Source of the DNA: Actinoplanes aureus
GTDB taxonomy: Bacteria > Actinomycetota > Actinomycetes > Mycobacteriales > Micromonosporaceae
Direction: 5' to 3'
DNA length: 64,000 nt
Assembly (NCBI RefSeq): GCF_015704865.1
Contig: NZ_JADQTO010000013.1
Span: forward strand, 216,360 to 280,359
Under the pieces are notes generated by a model. The model had not been told where the DNA came from. It worked only from the letters and a program-made list of their open reading frames with translations, and made no database searches. This document shows, in pieces, positions 1 through 8,314 of this stretch. Numbering within the stretch: position 1 is the first letter of the stretch; every line of letters starts with the position of its first letter. The position numbers and the translations under genes were made by a program.

Positions 1-881
1 TCTGCCTGACCGGCGGTCTGCGGCCCGATCTGATCGTGGACGTCTGCAACGGCGTGCCGTTCCTGTCGCCGCTCTATGCCGGCTGCCCGACGGTCGTCGT
101 GGTCCACCACGTGCACCGGGAACAGTGGCCGGTGGTGCTGCCCGGCTGGCGCGGGCGGCTGGGCTGGTGGCTGGAGTCGCGGGTCGCGCCGCGCGTCTAC
201 CGGCGGTGCCGGTACGTGACCGTGTCCGAGCCGACCCGGGAGGAGCTGATCCGGCTCGGCGTGGACCCGGCACGGATCACGATCGTTCGCAACGGGCTCA
301 CCCCGGTCCGGGACGAGGCGGTCGCGCGTACGCCGTACCCGAGTCTTGTGGTTCTCGGAAGGCTGGTGCCGCACAAGCGGGTGGAATATGCCCTGCGCGC
401 CCTCACGGCTCTCCCGGACGCCCGCCTGGTCGTCGCCGGACGCGGCTGGTGGGAGCCGGAGCTGCGGCGGCTGGCCGCCGAGCTCGGCGTCGCCGAGCGC
501 ACCGAGTTCGCGGGCTACGTGAGCGAGCACCGCAAACACCGGCTGCTCGCGTCGGCCTGGGTGGCGCTGGTCCCGTCGGTCAAGGAGGGGTGGGGACTGA
601 CCATCCTGGAGGCCGGGGCGCGCGGAACTCCGACGATCGCGTTCCGGGAGGCCGGCGGTGTGCGGGACGCCATCGTGGATGGTCAGACCGGGCTGCTCGC
701 CGACGACCCGGACGAATTCGTGGCACTGATCCGATGGTTGCTCAGCGATGAGAAGACCCGGCAGCAGCTGGGCGAGGCCGCACACGCGTACGCCCGGGGT
801 TTCACCTGGGCCGCGTCGGGCCGCCGCTTCGCCCAGGTCGTGGACGAGGTGGCGGCCCGGCCGCGTCAGCGAGTGCCGTAG
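1..881 (+). CDS. Glycosyltransferase, GT4-like (5' truncated by window)
   Basis: The reading frame is already open at the left edge (codons before position 36 read P-D-L-I), so the true start lies outside the window. The visible 290 or so residues are the C-terminal half of a GT-B glycosyltransferase. The nucleotide-sugar-binding Rossmann half shows GRLVPHKR followed by EGWGLTILEAGARGTP, the EX7E-type donor site typical of family GT4. It probably transfers a sugar to a cell-envelope lipid or polymer, but the acceptor cannot be read from this piece. Its last 16 bp overlap the convergent small gene on the minus strand. Confidence 0.85.
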   Translation, partial: CLTGGLRPDLIVDVCNGVPFLSPLYAGCPTVVVVHHVHREQWPVVLPGWRGRLGWWLESRVAPRVYRRCRYVTVSEPTREELIRLGVDPARITIVRNGLTPVRDEAVARTPYPSLVVLGRLVPHKRVEYALRALTALPDARLVVAGRGWWEPELRRLAAELGVAERTEFAGYVSEHRKHRLLASAWVALVPSVKEGWGLTILEAGARGTPTIAFREAGGVRDAIVDGQTGLLADDPDEFVALIRWLLSDEKTRQQLGEAAHAYARGFTWAASGRRFAQVVDEVAARPRQRVP

Positions 882-1033
882 AAGTCCGGCGGCACGCCCG
901 GGTCCCCGTTGGACGAGTTCGAGGCCACCTCGGTGGCGCTCGGATTGAGCGCGGCCATCATGGCGGTGACGCCGATGACCGCGAGAACGATCGCGATGAT
1001 CGCGCTCACCACGAGGCTCTTCACCAGTAGCAT
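866..1033 (-). CDS. Small single-span membrane protein, DUF2613-like (55 aa)
   Basis: A 55-codon ATG frame with high GC3. One hydrophobic segment (about residues 3-29, rich in V, I, A) is followed by a polar tail ending FYGTR. This layout, and a C-terminal Y-G-x-R, match small actinobacterial proteins annotated DUF2613, which I recall lying beside mycobacterial cell-wall glycosyltransferase genes (Rv0236A beside aftD). The glycosyltransferase on the other strand fits that setting. It starts 10 bp after the fadA5-like stop on the same strand, so it may also be read from the fadA5 transcript. Function unknown. Too short for ordinary ORF cut-offs. Confidence 0.6.
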   Translation of the reverse strand: MLLVKSLVVSAIIAIVLAVIGVTAMMAALNPSATEVASNSSNGDPGVPPDFYGTR

Positions 1034-1043
1034 TCGTTACTCC

Positions 1044-2165
1044 TCACAGCCGCTCGATGATGCTCGCGGTCGACATGGCGCCACCCGCGCACATGGTGAT
1101 CAGCGCGGTGCCGCCACCCGACCGCTCCAGCTCGTGCAGTGCGGTGGTGATCAGCCGGGCGCCCGTGCTGCCGACCGGATGGCCCAGCGCGATCGCCCCG
1201 CCATTGACGTTAACCCGGTCCGGGTCCGCGCGGTACACCCCGAGCCAGGAAAGAACGACGCTCGCGAATGCCTCGTTCACCTCGACAATATCCAGATCCT
1301 CGACTTTCATGCCGGCCTTGGACAGCACCCGCCCGGTGGCGCTGATCGGCCCGTCCAGGTGGTAGTAGGGCTCCGCACCGACCAGGCACTGGGCAAGGAT
1401 CCGGGCTCGCGGGCGCATTCCGAGCTCGCGGGCCCGGTCCGCGTCCATCAGCAACACGGCCGCCGCACCGTCGGATATCTGCGACGACGTGCCCGCGGTG
1501 TGCCGCCCGTCCGGCAGCACCGGACGCAGCCCGGCCAGGCCCTCCAGAGTGGTCTCCCGCAGCCCCTGGTCACGTTGTACGCCGGCCACCGGGGTCACCT
1601 CGCGGTCGAAGCGCCCCTCCGACCAGGCCCGGGCGGCGTTCGCCTGCGAGCGCACCCCGAACCGGTCCAGATCGGTACGGCTCAGACCGCGCCGCTCGGC
1701 GATCCGCTCGGCGGCCACGTACTGGTTCGGCAGGTCGATGTCCCACGAGTCGGGGCGGGGCAGGCCGGCCGCACCCAGGTTGGCCCGCAGCGGGACCCGG
1801 CTCATCGACTCCACCCCGCAGGCGACACCGACGGAGATGGCGTCCGCCGCGATCAGCCCGGCGATCAGGTGTGCGGCCTGCTGCGCCGAACCGCACTGCG
1901 CGTCGACCGTCGTGCAGCCGGTGGTGTGCGGCAGCGCGGCGTGCAGCCAGGCGGTCCGGGTGACGTTGTTGGACTGCTCGCCGCCCTGGGTGACGCAACC
2001 ACCGATGACCTGCTCCACCACGGCCGGGTCCAGCCCGCCGCGGGCGATCAGGGCGCGCTGGGCCGCGCCGAGCAACTCGGCCGCGTGCAGCCCCGACAGC
2101 CACCCGTCGCGGCGGCCGATCGGGGTGCGGACCGCATCGACGATCACCGGTACGCCCACGCCCAC
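1044..2165 (-). CDS. fadA5: Steroid thiolase, FadA5-like
   Basis: A 373-residue thiolase. The acyl-accepting cysteine lies in DAQCGSAQQA (C91), the catalytic histidine in GHPVGSTGAR (H329), and the second cysteine in TMCAGGAM (C359), with NEAFAS between. It would cleave 3-oxoacyl-CoA thioesters in beta-oxidation of the sterol side chain. The assignment to FadA5 (391 aa in M. tuberculosis) rests on its divergent pairing with cyp125, the same arrangement as Rv3545c/Rv3546, and on a KstR-type operator 8 bp upstream of its start. Close paralogs such as FadA6 cannot be excluded by reading alone. Confidence 0.8.
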   Translation of the reverse strand: MGVGVPVIVDAVRTPIGRRDGWLSGLHAAELLGAAQRALIARGGLDPAVVEQVIGGCVTQGGEQSNNVTRTAWLHAALPHTTGCTTVDAQCGSAQQAAHLIAGLIAADAISVGVACGVESMSRVPLRANLGAAGLPRPDSWDIDLPNQYVAAERIAERRGLSRTDLDRFGVRSQANAARAWSEGRFDREVTPVAGVQRDQGLRETTLEGLAGLRPVLPDGRHTAGTSSQISDGAAAVLLMDADRARELGMRPRARILAQCLVGAEPYYHLDGPISATGRVLSKAGMKVEDLDIVEVNEAFASVVLSWLGVYRADPDRVNVNGGAIALGHPVGSTGARLITTALHELERSGGGTALITMCAGGAMSTASIIERL

Positions 2166-2172
2166 CTCCAGA

Positions 2173-2186
2173 TAGAACGTGTTCTC
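2173..2186. promoter_or_regulatory. KstR-type operator, fadA5 side
   Basis: TAGAACGTGTTCTC matches the KstR consensus TnnAACnnGTTnnA in all fixed bases except the last. It lies just upstream of the fadA5-like start on the minus strand, where a TetR repressor would block transcription until a sterol-CoA ligand releases it. KstR itself is not encoded in the window. Confidence 0.8.
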
Positions 2187-2229
2187 GCTTTGAACCTACC
2201 ATCCGGTACACCGATCGTGTTTGAATCGC

Positions 2230-2243
2230 TAGAACCTGTTGCT
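2230..2243. promoter_or_regulatory. KstR-type operator, cyp125 side
   Basis: TAGAACCTGTTGCT keeps both AAC/GTT half sites and the leading T of the KstR consensus and misses only the final A. It sits 12 bp before the cyp125 GTG, immediately upstream of the ribosome-binding site, so a bound repressor would cover the promoter or early transcript. Confidence 0.7.
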
Positions 2244-2255
2244 GTAGGAGGAGCC

Positions 2256-3482
2256 GTGGCCGAGCCGCGCACCCGCATCGACTTCACCGATCCGGACATC
2301 TACGTCAACGGCATCCCGCAGGCCGAGTTCGCCGAGGCCCGCCGGGCGTACCCGGTCAGCTGGGTCCCGCAGCCCCGCGGCAGCGCCGGCTTCGACGACG
2401 AGGGCTACTGGGCGGTCACCAAGCACGCCGACGTGATGACCGTGTCCCGCGACAGCGACACCTACTCCAGCTGGGAGAACACCGCGATCGTCCGGTTCCA
2501 GGCGGACATGCCGCGGGACCGGATCGAGATGCAGCGGTACATCCTGCTCAACATGGACCCGCCGCAGCACACCCAGCATCGGGCCATCGTGTCCCGGGGC
2601 TTCACCCCGCGCGCCATCAACAGCCTCCGCGCGGCGCTGTCCGCCCGCGCCGAACGCATCGTCAGCGAGGCCGCCTCGGGGGATTCCGGCGACTTCGTCA
2701 CCGAGATCGCGTGTGAGCTGCCGCTGCAGGCCATCGCCGAGCTCCTCGGCGTACCTCAGGAGGACCGGCGCAACGTCTTCGACTGGTCGAACGCCATGAT
2801 CGGCCAGGACGACCCGGAGTTCCAGGCCGCCGCCGACCCGATCGAACCCGCGATGGCCCTGCTCGGCTACGCCATGCAGCTGGCCGACGAGCGCCAGACC
2901 TGCCCCCGCGACGACATCGTCACCACCCTGGTCAAGGCCGAGATCGCCGGCGAGCACCTGTCCACCGACGAGTTCGGCATGTTCGTACTGATGCTCGCCG
3001 TCGCCGGCAACGAGACCACCCGCAACGCCATCTCCCACGGCATGCTCGGGCTGCTCGAGCACCCGGAACAGTGGGAGCTCTACAAGCAGACCCGCCCGCG
3101 CACCGCCGTCGACGAGTTCGTCCGCTGGGGCAGCCCGATCAACTCGTTCCAGCGCACCGCCCTGCACGACACGGAACTCGGCGGCGTCTCGATCGGGGCG
3201 GGCCAGCGAGTGGCGATGTTCTACGGCTCGGCCAACTACGACGAGGACGTCTTCACCGACCCGCGGACCTTCGACATCACCCGCAGCCCCAACCCGCACC
3301 TGGGCTTCGGCGGCAGCGGCGCCCACTTCTGCCTCGGCGCCAACCTGGCCCGCCTGGAGATCGATCTGATCTTCAACGCGATAGCCGACCACATGCCCGG
3401 CATCAGCCTCGCCGGCCCGGCTCAGCGCCTGCGCTCCGGCTGGATCAACGGCATCAAGCACCTCCCGGTCCGCTACCGATAG
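2256..3482 (+). CDS. cyp125: Cytochrome P450 CYP125 (sterol C26/27 monooxygenase)
   Basis: A 408-residue P450. The GTG at 2256 is preceded by GTAGGAGGAG; the open frame further upstream is antisense to fadA5 and is excluded. Motifs are AGNETTRN in the I helix (about 250), the ExxR region near 285 and the heme ligand in FGGSGAHFCLG (C359). Stretches such as LNMDPPQHT, RGFTPRAI, SCELPLQAIAELLGVPQED (with A for S here) and LRSGWINGIKH are close to mycobacterial CYP125, which oxidises the terminal methyl of cholesterol/cholestenone to the 26-oic acid. That starts side-chain breakdown. It needs a ferredoxin and reductase not found here. Confidence 0.93.
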   Translation: MAEPRTRIDFTDPDIYVNGIPQAEFAEARRAYPVSWVPQPRGSAGFDDEGYWAVTKHADVMTVSRDSDTYSSWENTAIVRFQADMPRDRIEMQRYILLNMDPPQHTQHRAIVSRGFTPRAINSLRAALSARAERIVSEAASGDSGDFVTEIACELPLQAIAELLGVPQEDRRNVFDWSNAMIGQDDPEFQAAADPIEPAMALLGYAMQLADERQTCPRDDIVTTLVKAEIAGEHLSTDEFGMFVLMLAVAGNETTRNAISHGMLGLLEHPEQWELYKQTRPRTAVDEFVRWGSPINSFQRTALHDTELGGVSIGAGQRVAMFYGSANYDEDVFTDPRTFDITRSPNPHLGFGGSGAHFCLGANLARLEIDLIFNAIADHMPGISLAGPAQRLRSGWINGIKHLPVRYR

Positions 3483-3594
3483 AGGTACGCGTAACCGCCC
3501 GCCCCGCCGAATCCGGCCTGTCCCGCCGAGCCGCGCGATCGTGCTGCCACCCCAGGCCCCACCGCGCCCGCCGGGCCGATGCGCCGGCCGGGTG

Positions 3595-5178
3595 CTACCG
3601 GGCCGGGAGGGCGTGGGTGGCCAGGAAGCGGTCCATGCAGCGCTCAGCGTTGGCCGTGATGGTGAGGGCGGGGTTGGCGAGGCACGTCGAGCCGGGCAGC
3701 AGGGCGCCGTCCACGCAGTACAGGTTGGTGTAGCCGGCCACCCGCCCGTCGAAGCCGGTGGCCTTGCCCATGACGAGGCCGCCGAGCGGATGGTAGGTGT
3801 TGCGCGAGCCCAGGCCCATGCCGGTGTTCCGGTCGTAGGTGGGCAGGCCGGTCAGCAGCGATCCCTTGCTGCCCTCGGTGGCCCACCACAACCGGGTGGC
3901 CAGGTCCCGCCCGGCCTTGTCCGATGAGGTGGCCATCTCCGCGTACGGCCAGTGCACCTTCCCGGTGCCGGTCGCCGCGTCGTAGCGGATCTCGCCGCGT
4001 TCCGGCGCCAGGCTGGTGATCAGGTGGGCGGTGGTCGACGGCAGCCAGGACGGGATCGGGGCCGCCTCCCAGGCCATCGACGCGGGGGCGTACGGGTTGC
4101 TGTCGTCGAAGAAGCGCGAGTTGCCCGGCCCGCCCTGCGCGCTGCCGACGGCTCTGCGCAGGTTGAGGCGGGCGATCAGGAAGTCCCCGTTGTTGCCCCA
4201 GCCCTTGCCCACCTCGGTGCTGGTCAGCCGGGGCAGCCGCCCGCGGGCGCGCGAGGTGAGCAGCAGTGACGTGCTGCCCAGCGAGCCGGCCGCCAGGAAC
4301 AGGAATTCGGCGGCCAGCACCTTGGACGCCAGCACCGCACCGGTTTCGTCGATCTGCCGCGCCGCCACCTCGAACCGTTCCTGACCGGACACCTCACGGA
4401 TCTCGGTGACCTCGTGCAACGGCAGCACGGTGACGTTGCCGGTGGCCTCCGCCCAGGCCAGGTAGTTGCGGTCGACGCTGTTCTTGGCGCCCGAGTTGCT
4501 GCCGAACGGGCCTTCGCCGATGGTGTGGCAGCGGACCGCCCGCCCGGCGAGTTCGTCGCGGATGACGTCCCAGTTCACCCCGAACGGCACGGGCACCGCG
4601 GTGCGGCCGAACTCGGCGACGTACTGGAGCCAGGCCCGCGCCGCCTCGAACCCGGGAGCGGCCTGCACGTCGGCGGGGATGGTGGCGGCGCCCAGGTTCT
4701 GCCGGGCGCGCGGCCAGTAGACACTCTCGAACTCGGAGTACGGCAGCTCGGCCGGGTACACCTTCTCCCAGTCGGCCCGGCGTGGCTGGGGGAGGAACAT
4801 GCCGATCACCAGGGAGCCGCCGCCGACGCCCGCGCCGCACATCACCTGGATGCCGTCGCCGACGTGCTTCTGGATCAGCCCGGCCCGGCGCTCGATGACC
4901 TTGCTGGTGTCCAGGCCGAGCGGCGGCCGGTCACCGAACCAGGCGCAGCGCCAGTCCGGGTTGCTGATGGTGCAGAACGGGGCGGAGCCGGTCCAGCGGC
5001 GTCCCCGCTCGAGAACCGTCACCACCATCCCGGCCTGGGCGAGCCGGTACGCGGTCACCGCACCACCGAACCCACTGCCGATGATCACGGCGGTCCGCCC
5101 CTGCAGGGCGGGCACCTGCTTGAACGCGACGGCGCCGACGCTGAGGGCACCGGCTTGCAGTACGGTCCGGCGTCTCAC
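3595..5178 (-). CDS. choD: Secreted GMC cholesterol oxidase
   Basis: A 527-residue FAD enzyme of the GMC/cholesterol-oxidase type. The GTG at 5178 is chosen because GGGAGG lies 6 bp upstream and it overlaps the ltp3 stop as GTGA; a longer start at 5199 is possible. The N-terminus reads RRRTVLQ followed by a hydrophobic stretch, a plausible Tat signal. The FAD-binding motif VIIGSGFGGAV is at residues 31-41. The C-terminal part has YHPLGGLVMG and ANPALTITANAERCMD, which align with the catalytic His and Asn regions of Streptomyces ChoA. It should oxidise and isomerise 3-beta-hydroxysterols to 4-en-3-ones using O2. Last gene of the ltp operon. Confidence 0.85.
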   Translation of the reverse strand: MRRRTVLQAGALSVGAVAFKQVPALQGRTAVIIGSGFGGAVTAYRLAQAGMVVTVLERGRRWTGSAPFCTISNPDWRCAWFGDRPPLGLDTSKVIERRAGLIQKHVGDGIQVMCGAGVGGGSLVIGMFLPQPRRADWEKVYPAELPYSEFESVYWPRARQNLGAATIPADVQAAPGFEAARAWLQYVAEFGRTAVPVPFGVNWDVIRDELAGRAVRCHTIGEGPFGSNSGAKNSVDRNYLAWAEATGNVTVLPLHEVTEIREVSGQERFEVAARQIDETGAVLASKVLAAEFLFLAAGSLGSTSLLLTSRARGRLPRLTSTEVGKGWGNNGDFLIARLNLRRAVGSAQGGPGNSRFFDDSNPYAPASMAWEAAPIPSWLPSTTAHLITSLAPERGEIRYDAATGTGKVHWPYAEMATSSDKAGRDLATRLWWATEGSKGSLLTGLPTYDRNTGMGLGSRNTYHPLGGLVMGKATGFDGRVAGYTNLYCVDGALLPGSTCLANPALTITANAERCMDRFLATHALPAR

Positions 5179-6326
5179 GGTTGCCTCCCGACCACCCACA
5201 TGGAGAAGAACTGGGATCCACCCCCGTACGCGTGCCCGAGCGCGGTAGCCGCCCCGGGCACCTGGTGCTCACCGGCCCGCCCCATCACCTGCATGGCCGC
5301 CTCGGCGAACCGCAGCAGCCCGGACGCGCCGATCGGGTTGGAACAGAGCACCCCGCCGGACGGGTTGACCGGCAGCGCTCCGCCGATCCGGGTCTCACCC
5401 GACTCGACGAGCTTCCACCCATCCCCTTGTCCGACAAAGCCGACGTTCTCCAGCCACATCGGTTCGAACCAGGAGAACGGCACGTAGAGCTCGGCCACGT
5501 CGATCTCGTCCAGCGGGGAGCGGATCCCGGCGGCGGCCCACAGCGCTTCCGCGGCCACCGCTCCGGCCCGCGGATTGACGTGGTCCTTCCCGGCGTAGAA
5601 GGTCGGCTCGGTCCGCATCGCCGTGGCCCGGATCCAGGCCACCTGTCGCGACGACGACGATGCCGCCTCGTCGTCGCCGATCACGATGGCGCAGGCCCCG
5701 TCCGACGAAGGACACGTCTCGTCGTAGCGAACCGGATCCCACAACATCCGCGAGGACTGCACCGACTCCAGGGTGATCTCCGGCTGGCGCAGGTGGGCGT
5801 ACGGATTCAACGCCCCGTTCCGCCGATCCTTGACCGCGACCAGCGCACCGATGTGCGGAGGCGCCCCGAACCGGCGGATGTACGACCGGATGTGCGGCGC
5901 GAAGTACCCACCCGCCCCGGCCCCGATCGGCGCGGTGAACGGCGGCTGGATGGAGAGCGCCCACATCGCGTTCGACTCGGACTGCTTCTCGAACGCCACC
6001 GCGAGCACCCGCCGGTGCACCCCGGCCCGGACCAGGCTGGTCGCCACGATCGCGGTCGCCCCGCCCACGGACCCGGCGGTGTGCACCCGCAACAGCGGTT
6101 TCCCGGCCGCACCGAGGGCGGACGCCAGGAACAGTTCCGGCATCATCACGCCCTCGAACAGGTCCGGCGCCTTGCCGACCACCACCGCGTCGATCTGCGA
6201 CCAGTCGGTGCCGGCGTCCGCCAGGGCCCGGTCGATCGCCTCCCGGCACAGTCCGGCCATCGACACGTCGGTTCTGCGGGCGCGGTGGTGCGTCTGCCCG
6301 GTACCGAGCACGGCTGCCCGTCTCAT
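5175..6326 (-). CDS. ltp3: Thiolase-fold lipid-transfer protein, Ltp3-like (putative steroid-CoA aldolase)
   Basis: A 383-residue thiolase-superfamily protein that lacks the nucleophilic cysteine: the position reads HTAGSVGGAT. This is typical of SCPx/Ltp aldolase-type proteins. The C-terminus keeps a conserved GHAYGGGSQF. In M. tuberculosis Ltp3 (Rv3523, 394 aa) follows Ltp4 and the DUF35 protein Rv3521, exactly the order here. Rhodococcus Ltp3/Ltp4 are reported as needed for degradation of C24-branched sterol side chains, so a retro-aldol cleavage together with the DUF35 partner is the likely role. ATG 6326 has GGAGG 4 bp upstream; GTG 6329 would give one extra residue. Confidence 0.8.
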   Translation of the reverse strand: MRRAAVLGTGQTHHRARRTDVSMAGLCREAIDRALADAGTDWSQIDAVVVGKAPDLFEGVMMPELFLASALGAAGKPLLRVHTAGSVGGATAIVATSLVRAGVHRRVLAVAFEKQSESNAMWALSIQPPFTAPIGAGAGGYFAPHIRSYIRRFGAPPHIGALVAVKDRRNGALNPYAHLRQPEITLESVQSSRMLWDPVRYDETCPSSDGACAIVIGDDEAASSSSRQVAWIRATAMRTEPTFYAGKDHVNPRAGAVAAEALWAAAGIRSPLDEIDVAELYVPFSWFEPMWLENVGFVGQGDGWKLVESGETRIGGALPVNPSGGVLCSNPIGASGLLRFAEAAMQVMGRAGEHQVPGAATALGHAYGGGSQFFSMWVVGRQP

Positions 6327-7321
6327 CACGCCTCCCCGGACGAAAGCACACAGACGAGGTTCTGCTGCAGGGCCGGTCCACTGGTGGCGTGCCCGGCCAC
6401 CCGGTTCGCCCGCCCGGACATCACCTGCTCGGCCGCGACACCGATCCGCGACAGCCCGGCCGAGAACATCGCGTTGCCGTCACTCGGAATGATCTTTTCG
6501 GCCGGAAGCCCCAGCGCCGCCCGGAGCAGCAGCTCCTGATGGGTGAACGGCGCGTGCAACGCGACCAGGTCGAGGTCACCGTCCAACTCGGCGTCGTGAC
6601 CCGCGGCGATCGCCGACGGCACCGTGGTCAGGTCCCGCTCGCCGAGCCCCTGCGGATCGACGCGATGCGCAAAGCCGGAGATCCAGGCGGGGCGCTCCCG
6701 CTGCACCCGGGCACGCTCGCCGGCGGCGAGCACGACGGCCGCCGCGCCGTCCTTCACCCGCGCCACGTCGTGGGCACGCAAGGGATCCGAGAGGTACGGC
6801 CGCCCGAGCATCGCCTCGACATCTCCGCCCTGATCACGGGCCGCCACGGTGGCCATGTCCCGTTCGGTGAACAGCCCGGCCTCCAGCCCGAGGCGGGCCT
6901 GCAACGCCGCCACGCTCACCGCGTCCGGCCAGAGCGGCGCCGCCGTGTACGGGTCCATCTGCAACGCCAGCACCCGGCTCAACTCACCGGCGCTGGCCTT
7001 CCCGAACCCGTAGACCAGCGCGGTCTCCGCCTCACCGGCGAGGATCTTGACGTACGCCTCGTACAGCGCCCACGCCGCGTCCATCTCCACGTGCGACTCG
7101 CTGATCGGCGGCACGGCTCCGATGGCATCGACCGCGTTGACGAACGAGAACGCCCGCCCGGCCAGATAGTCCGACGACCCGGAGCACCAGAAGCCGACCT
7201 CCTGTTTGGCCAGCCCGGCGTCCTCCAGGGCGTCCCGGATGACCGGGACCAGGGTCTCCACCCCGCTGGTGGTGAGCGAGTGGCCGGACTGCGCGAAACC
7301 GATGACGGCGACGGTGTTCAC
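6326..7321 (-). CDS. ltp4: Thiolase-fold lipid-transfer protein, Ltp4-like
   Basis: A 331-residue shortened thiolase-fold protein starting at GTG 7321, overlapping the upstream DUF35 gene as GTGA. Motifs include VAVIGFAQSG at the N-terminus and KDGAAAVVLA in the middle. The usual catalytic cysteine is replaced: the region reads CSGSSDYLAGR, with no thiolase CGS box. Size and position match Ltp4 (Rv3522, 354 aa) between Rv3521 and Ltp3. It probably forms the second thiolase-like chain of a steroid-CoA aldolase or transfer complex with Ltp3 and the DUF35 protein. Confidence 0.75.
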   Translation of the reverse strand: MNTVAVIGFAQSGHSLTTSGVETLVPVIRDALEDAGLAKQEVGFWCSGSSDYLAGRAFSFVNAVDAIGAVPPISESHVEMDAAWALYEAYVKILAGEAETALVYGFGKASAGELSRVLALQMDPYTAAPLWPDAVSVAALQARLGLEAGLFTERDMATVAARDQGGDVEAMLGRPYLSDPLRAHDVARVKDGAAAVVLAAGERARVQRERPAWISGFAHRVDPQGLGERDLTTVPSAIAAGHDAELDGDLDLVALHAPFTHQELLLRAALGLPAEKIIPSDGNAMFSAGLSRIGVAAEQVMSGRANRVAGHATSGPALQQNLVCVLSSGEA

Positions 7322-8214
7322 AGGTGCTCCGCGTACGACTCGTAGGGGGCGTCCGGCTCGCCGGTGGGTTCGAAGTGGGCGATGTTCTCCGGGGTGAACG
7401 ACCACTGCTCCCGGTCGCGCCAGACCGCGGCGACCCGCAGGCCCATCCGGACCTGCTCGGCCCCGACGCCGAGGATCAGGTGCTGGATCGGGATGTCGGC
7501 GCCGTCCAGCAGGACCTGGGCCACCACGTACGGCGGGTCCAGGCGCTGCCCGGCGAACGGCACGTTGACCACGCAGAACGTCGTGACCATGCCGCGGTCG
7601 GCGATCTCCACCACCTCGTCCGGCGCGACCCCGTCGGCGGGGCAGACGCGCGGTGGCACGTACACCTTGTGGCAGGCCGGGCAACGCTGTCCGATCAGCC
7701 GGCCCTCGGCCAGGGCCCGCAGGTAGCGGTCCTCCTCGTCGGAGGTGGTGTGCCGGTAGCTCAGCCGGATCGGGGTCGTCATGATCGCGACCGGCTCGCC
7801 CTCGGCGGTCTCCGGCGTCGCCTCGGCCTCGCCCGGCTCGAAGCACTCGATGTCGCGGATGTGCCCGGTCCGATCGCCGGCCCACCTGATCCGCACGCGC
7901 AGGCCGGTCCGCAGGTGCTCCCGCGCTCCGGCGCCGACGGTGTGCAGCAGGGCGGTGTCCGCCCCGTCGAGCCGGACCAGAGCCCACCCGGACGACTGCC
8001 CCTCGGTCCAGGTCCAGCTGAGCACGGTGCCGGTGGGGGACACCTCGACCAGGTCGGTGACCGGCTCGCAGGTGACCGGGTCGTACTCCACCGGCGGCAC
8101 GTGGACCCGCCCGTCCGCGGTCCGGCTGCCCAGCACCCGCCGGTCGCGCAGCCCCGCCATGAACCGGCCCAGCACCGGCCCGAGCGAGCGGGTGTAATCG
8201 AAGGCGATCGTCAT
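7318..8214 (-). CDS. Tandem DUF35/OB-fold acyl-CoA-binding protein, Rv3521-like
   Basis: A 298-residue protein, counted from ATG 8214 (SD-like GGAAG upstream); an extension to 8250 would run into the operator region. It has two OB-fold modules, about residues 40-130 and 165-280. The second is preceded by a rubredoxin-like zinc knuckle, CPACHKVYVPPRVCP. Such DUF35 proteins pair with Ltp thiolase-fold partners to make active aldolases (ChsH2-Ltp2 is the known case). Size and order (followed by ltp4 and ltp3) match Rv3521. No MaoC-like hydratase domain is visible, unlike ChsH2. First gene of a four-gene operon controlled by KstR-type operators. Confidence 0.8.
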   Translation of the reverse strand: MTIAFDYTRSLGPVLGRFMAGLRDRRVLGSRTADGRVHVPPVEYDPVTCEPVTDLVEVSPTGTVLSWTWTEGQSSGWALVRLDGADTALLHTVGAGAREHLRTGLRVRIRWAGDRTGHIRDIECFEPGEAEATPETAEGEPVAIMTTPIRLSYRHTTSDEEDRYLRALAEGRLIGQRCPACHKVYVPPRVCPADGVAPDEVVEIADRGMVTTFCVVNVPFAGQRLDPPYVVAQVLLDGADIPIQHLILGVGAEQVRMGLRVAAVWRDREQWSFTPENIAHFEPTGEPDAPYESYAEHL

Positions 8215-8235
8215 GGGAGCTTCCACGACAACGAG

Positions 8236-8249
8236 TGAAACACGTTCCA
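8236..8249. promoter_or_regulatory. KstR-type operator, ltp operon side
   Basis: TGAAACACGTTCCA is a full match to TnnAACnnGTTnnA. It lies 22 bp upstream of the DUF35 start and is one of two perfect sites in the divergent promoter shared with the acyl-CoA ligase gene. Confidence 0.85.
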
Positions 8250-8290
8250 ATATTGTGCGGCAAGGAGCGTGTCAACGCCTTCTCTGTCGA

Positions 8291-8304
8291 TGGAACGAGT
8301 TATA
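8291..8304. promoter_or_regulatory. KstR-type operator, acyl-CoA ligase side
   Basis: TGGAACGAGTTATA is a full match to the KstR consensus, 10 bp before the ligase ATG. It overlaps a TATAGA hexamer that could be the -10 box, so binding would directly exclude RNA polymerase. Confidence 0.85.
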
Positions 8305-8314
8305 GAGTCGCCAC

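Noticed and set aside
909..2255. N-terminal extension of the P450 frame
   Set aside because: It is antisense to fadA5 and the small membrane gene, has repetitive Arg/Gly/Pro-rich translation, and a clear SD plus GTG exists at 2256.
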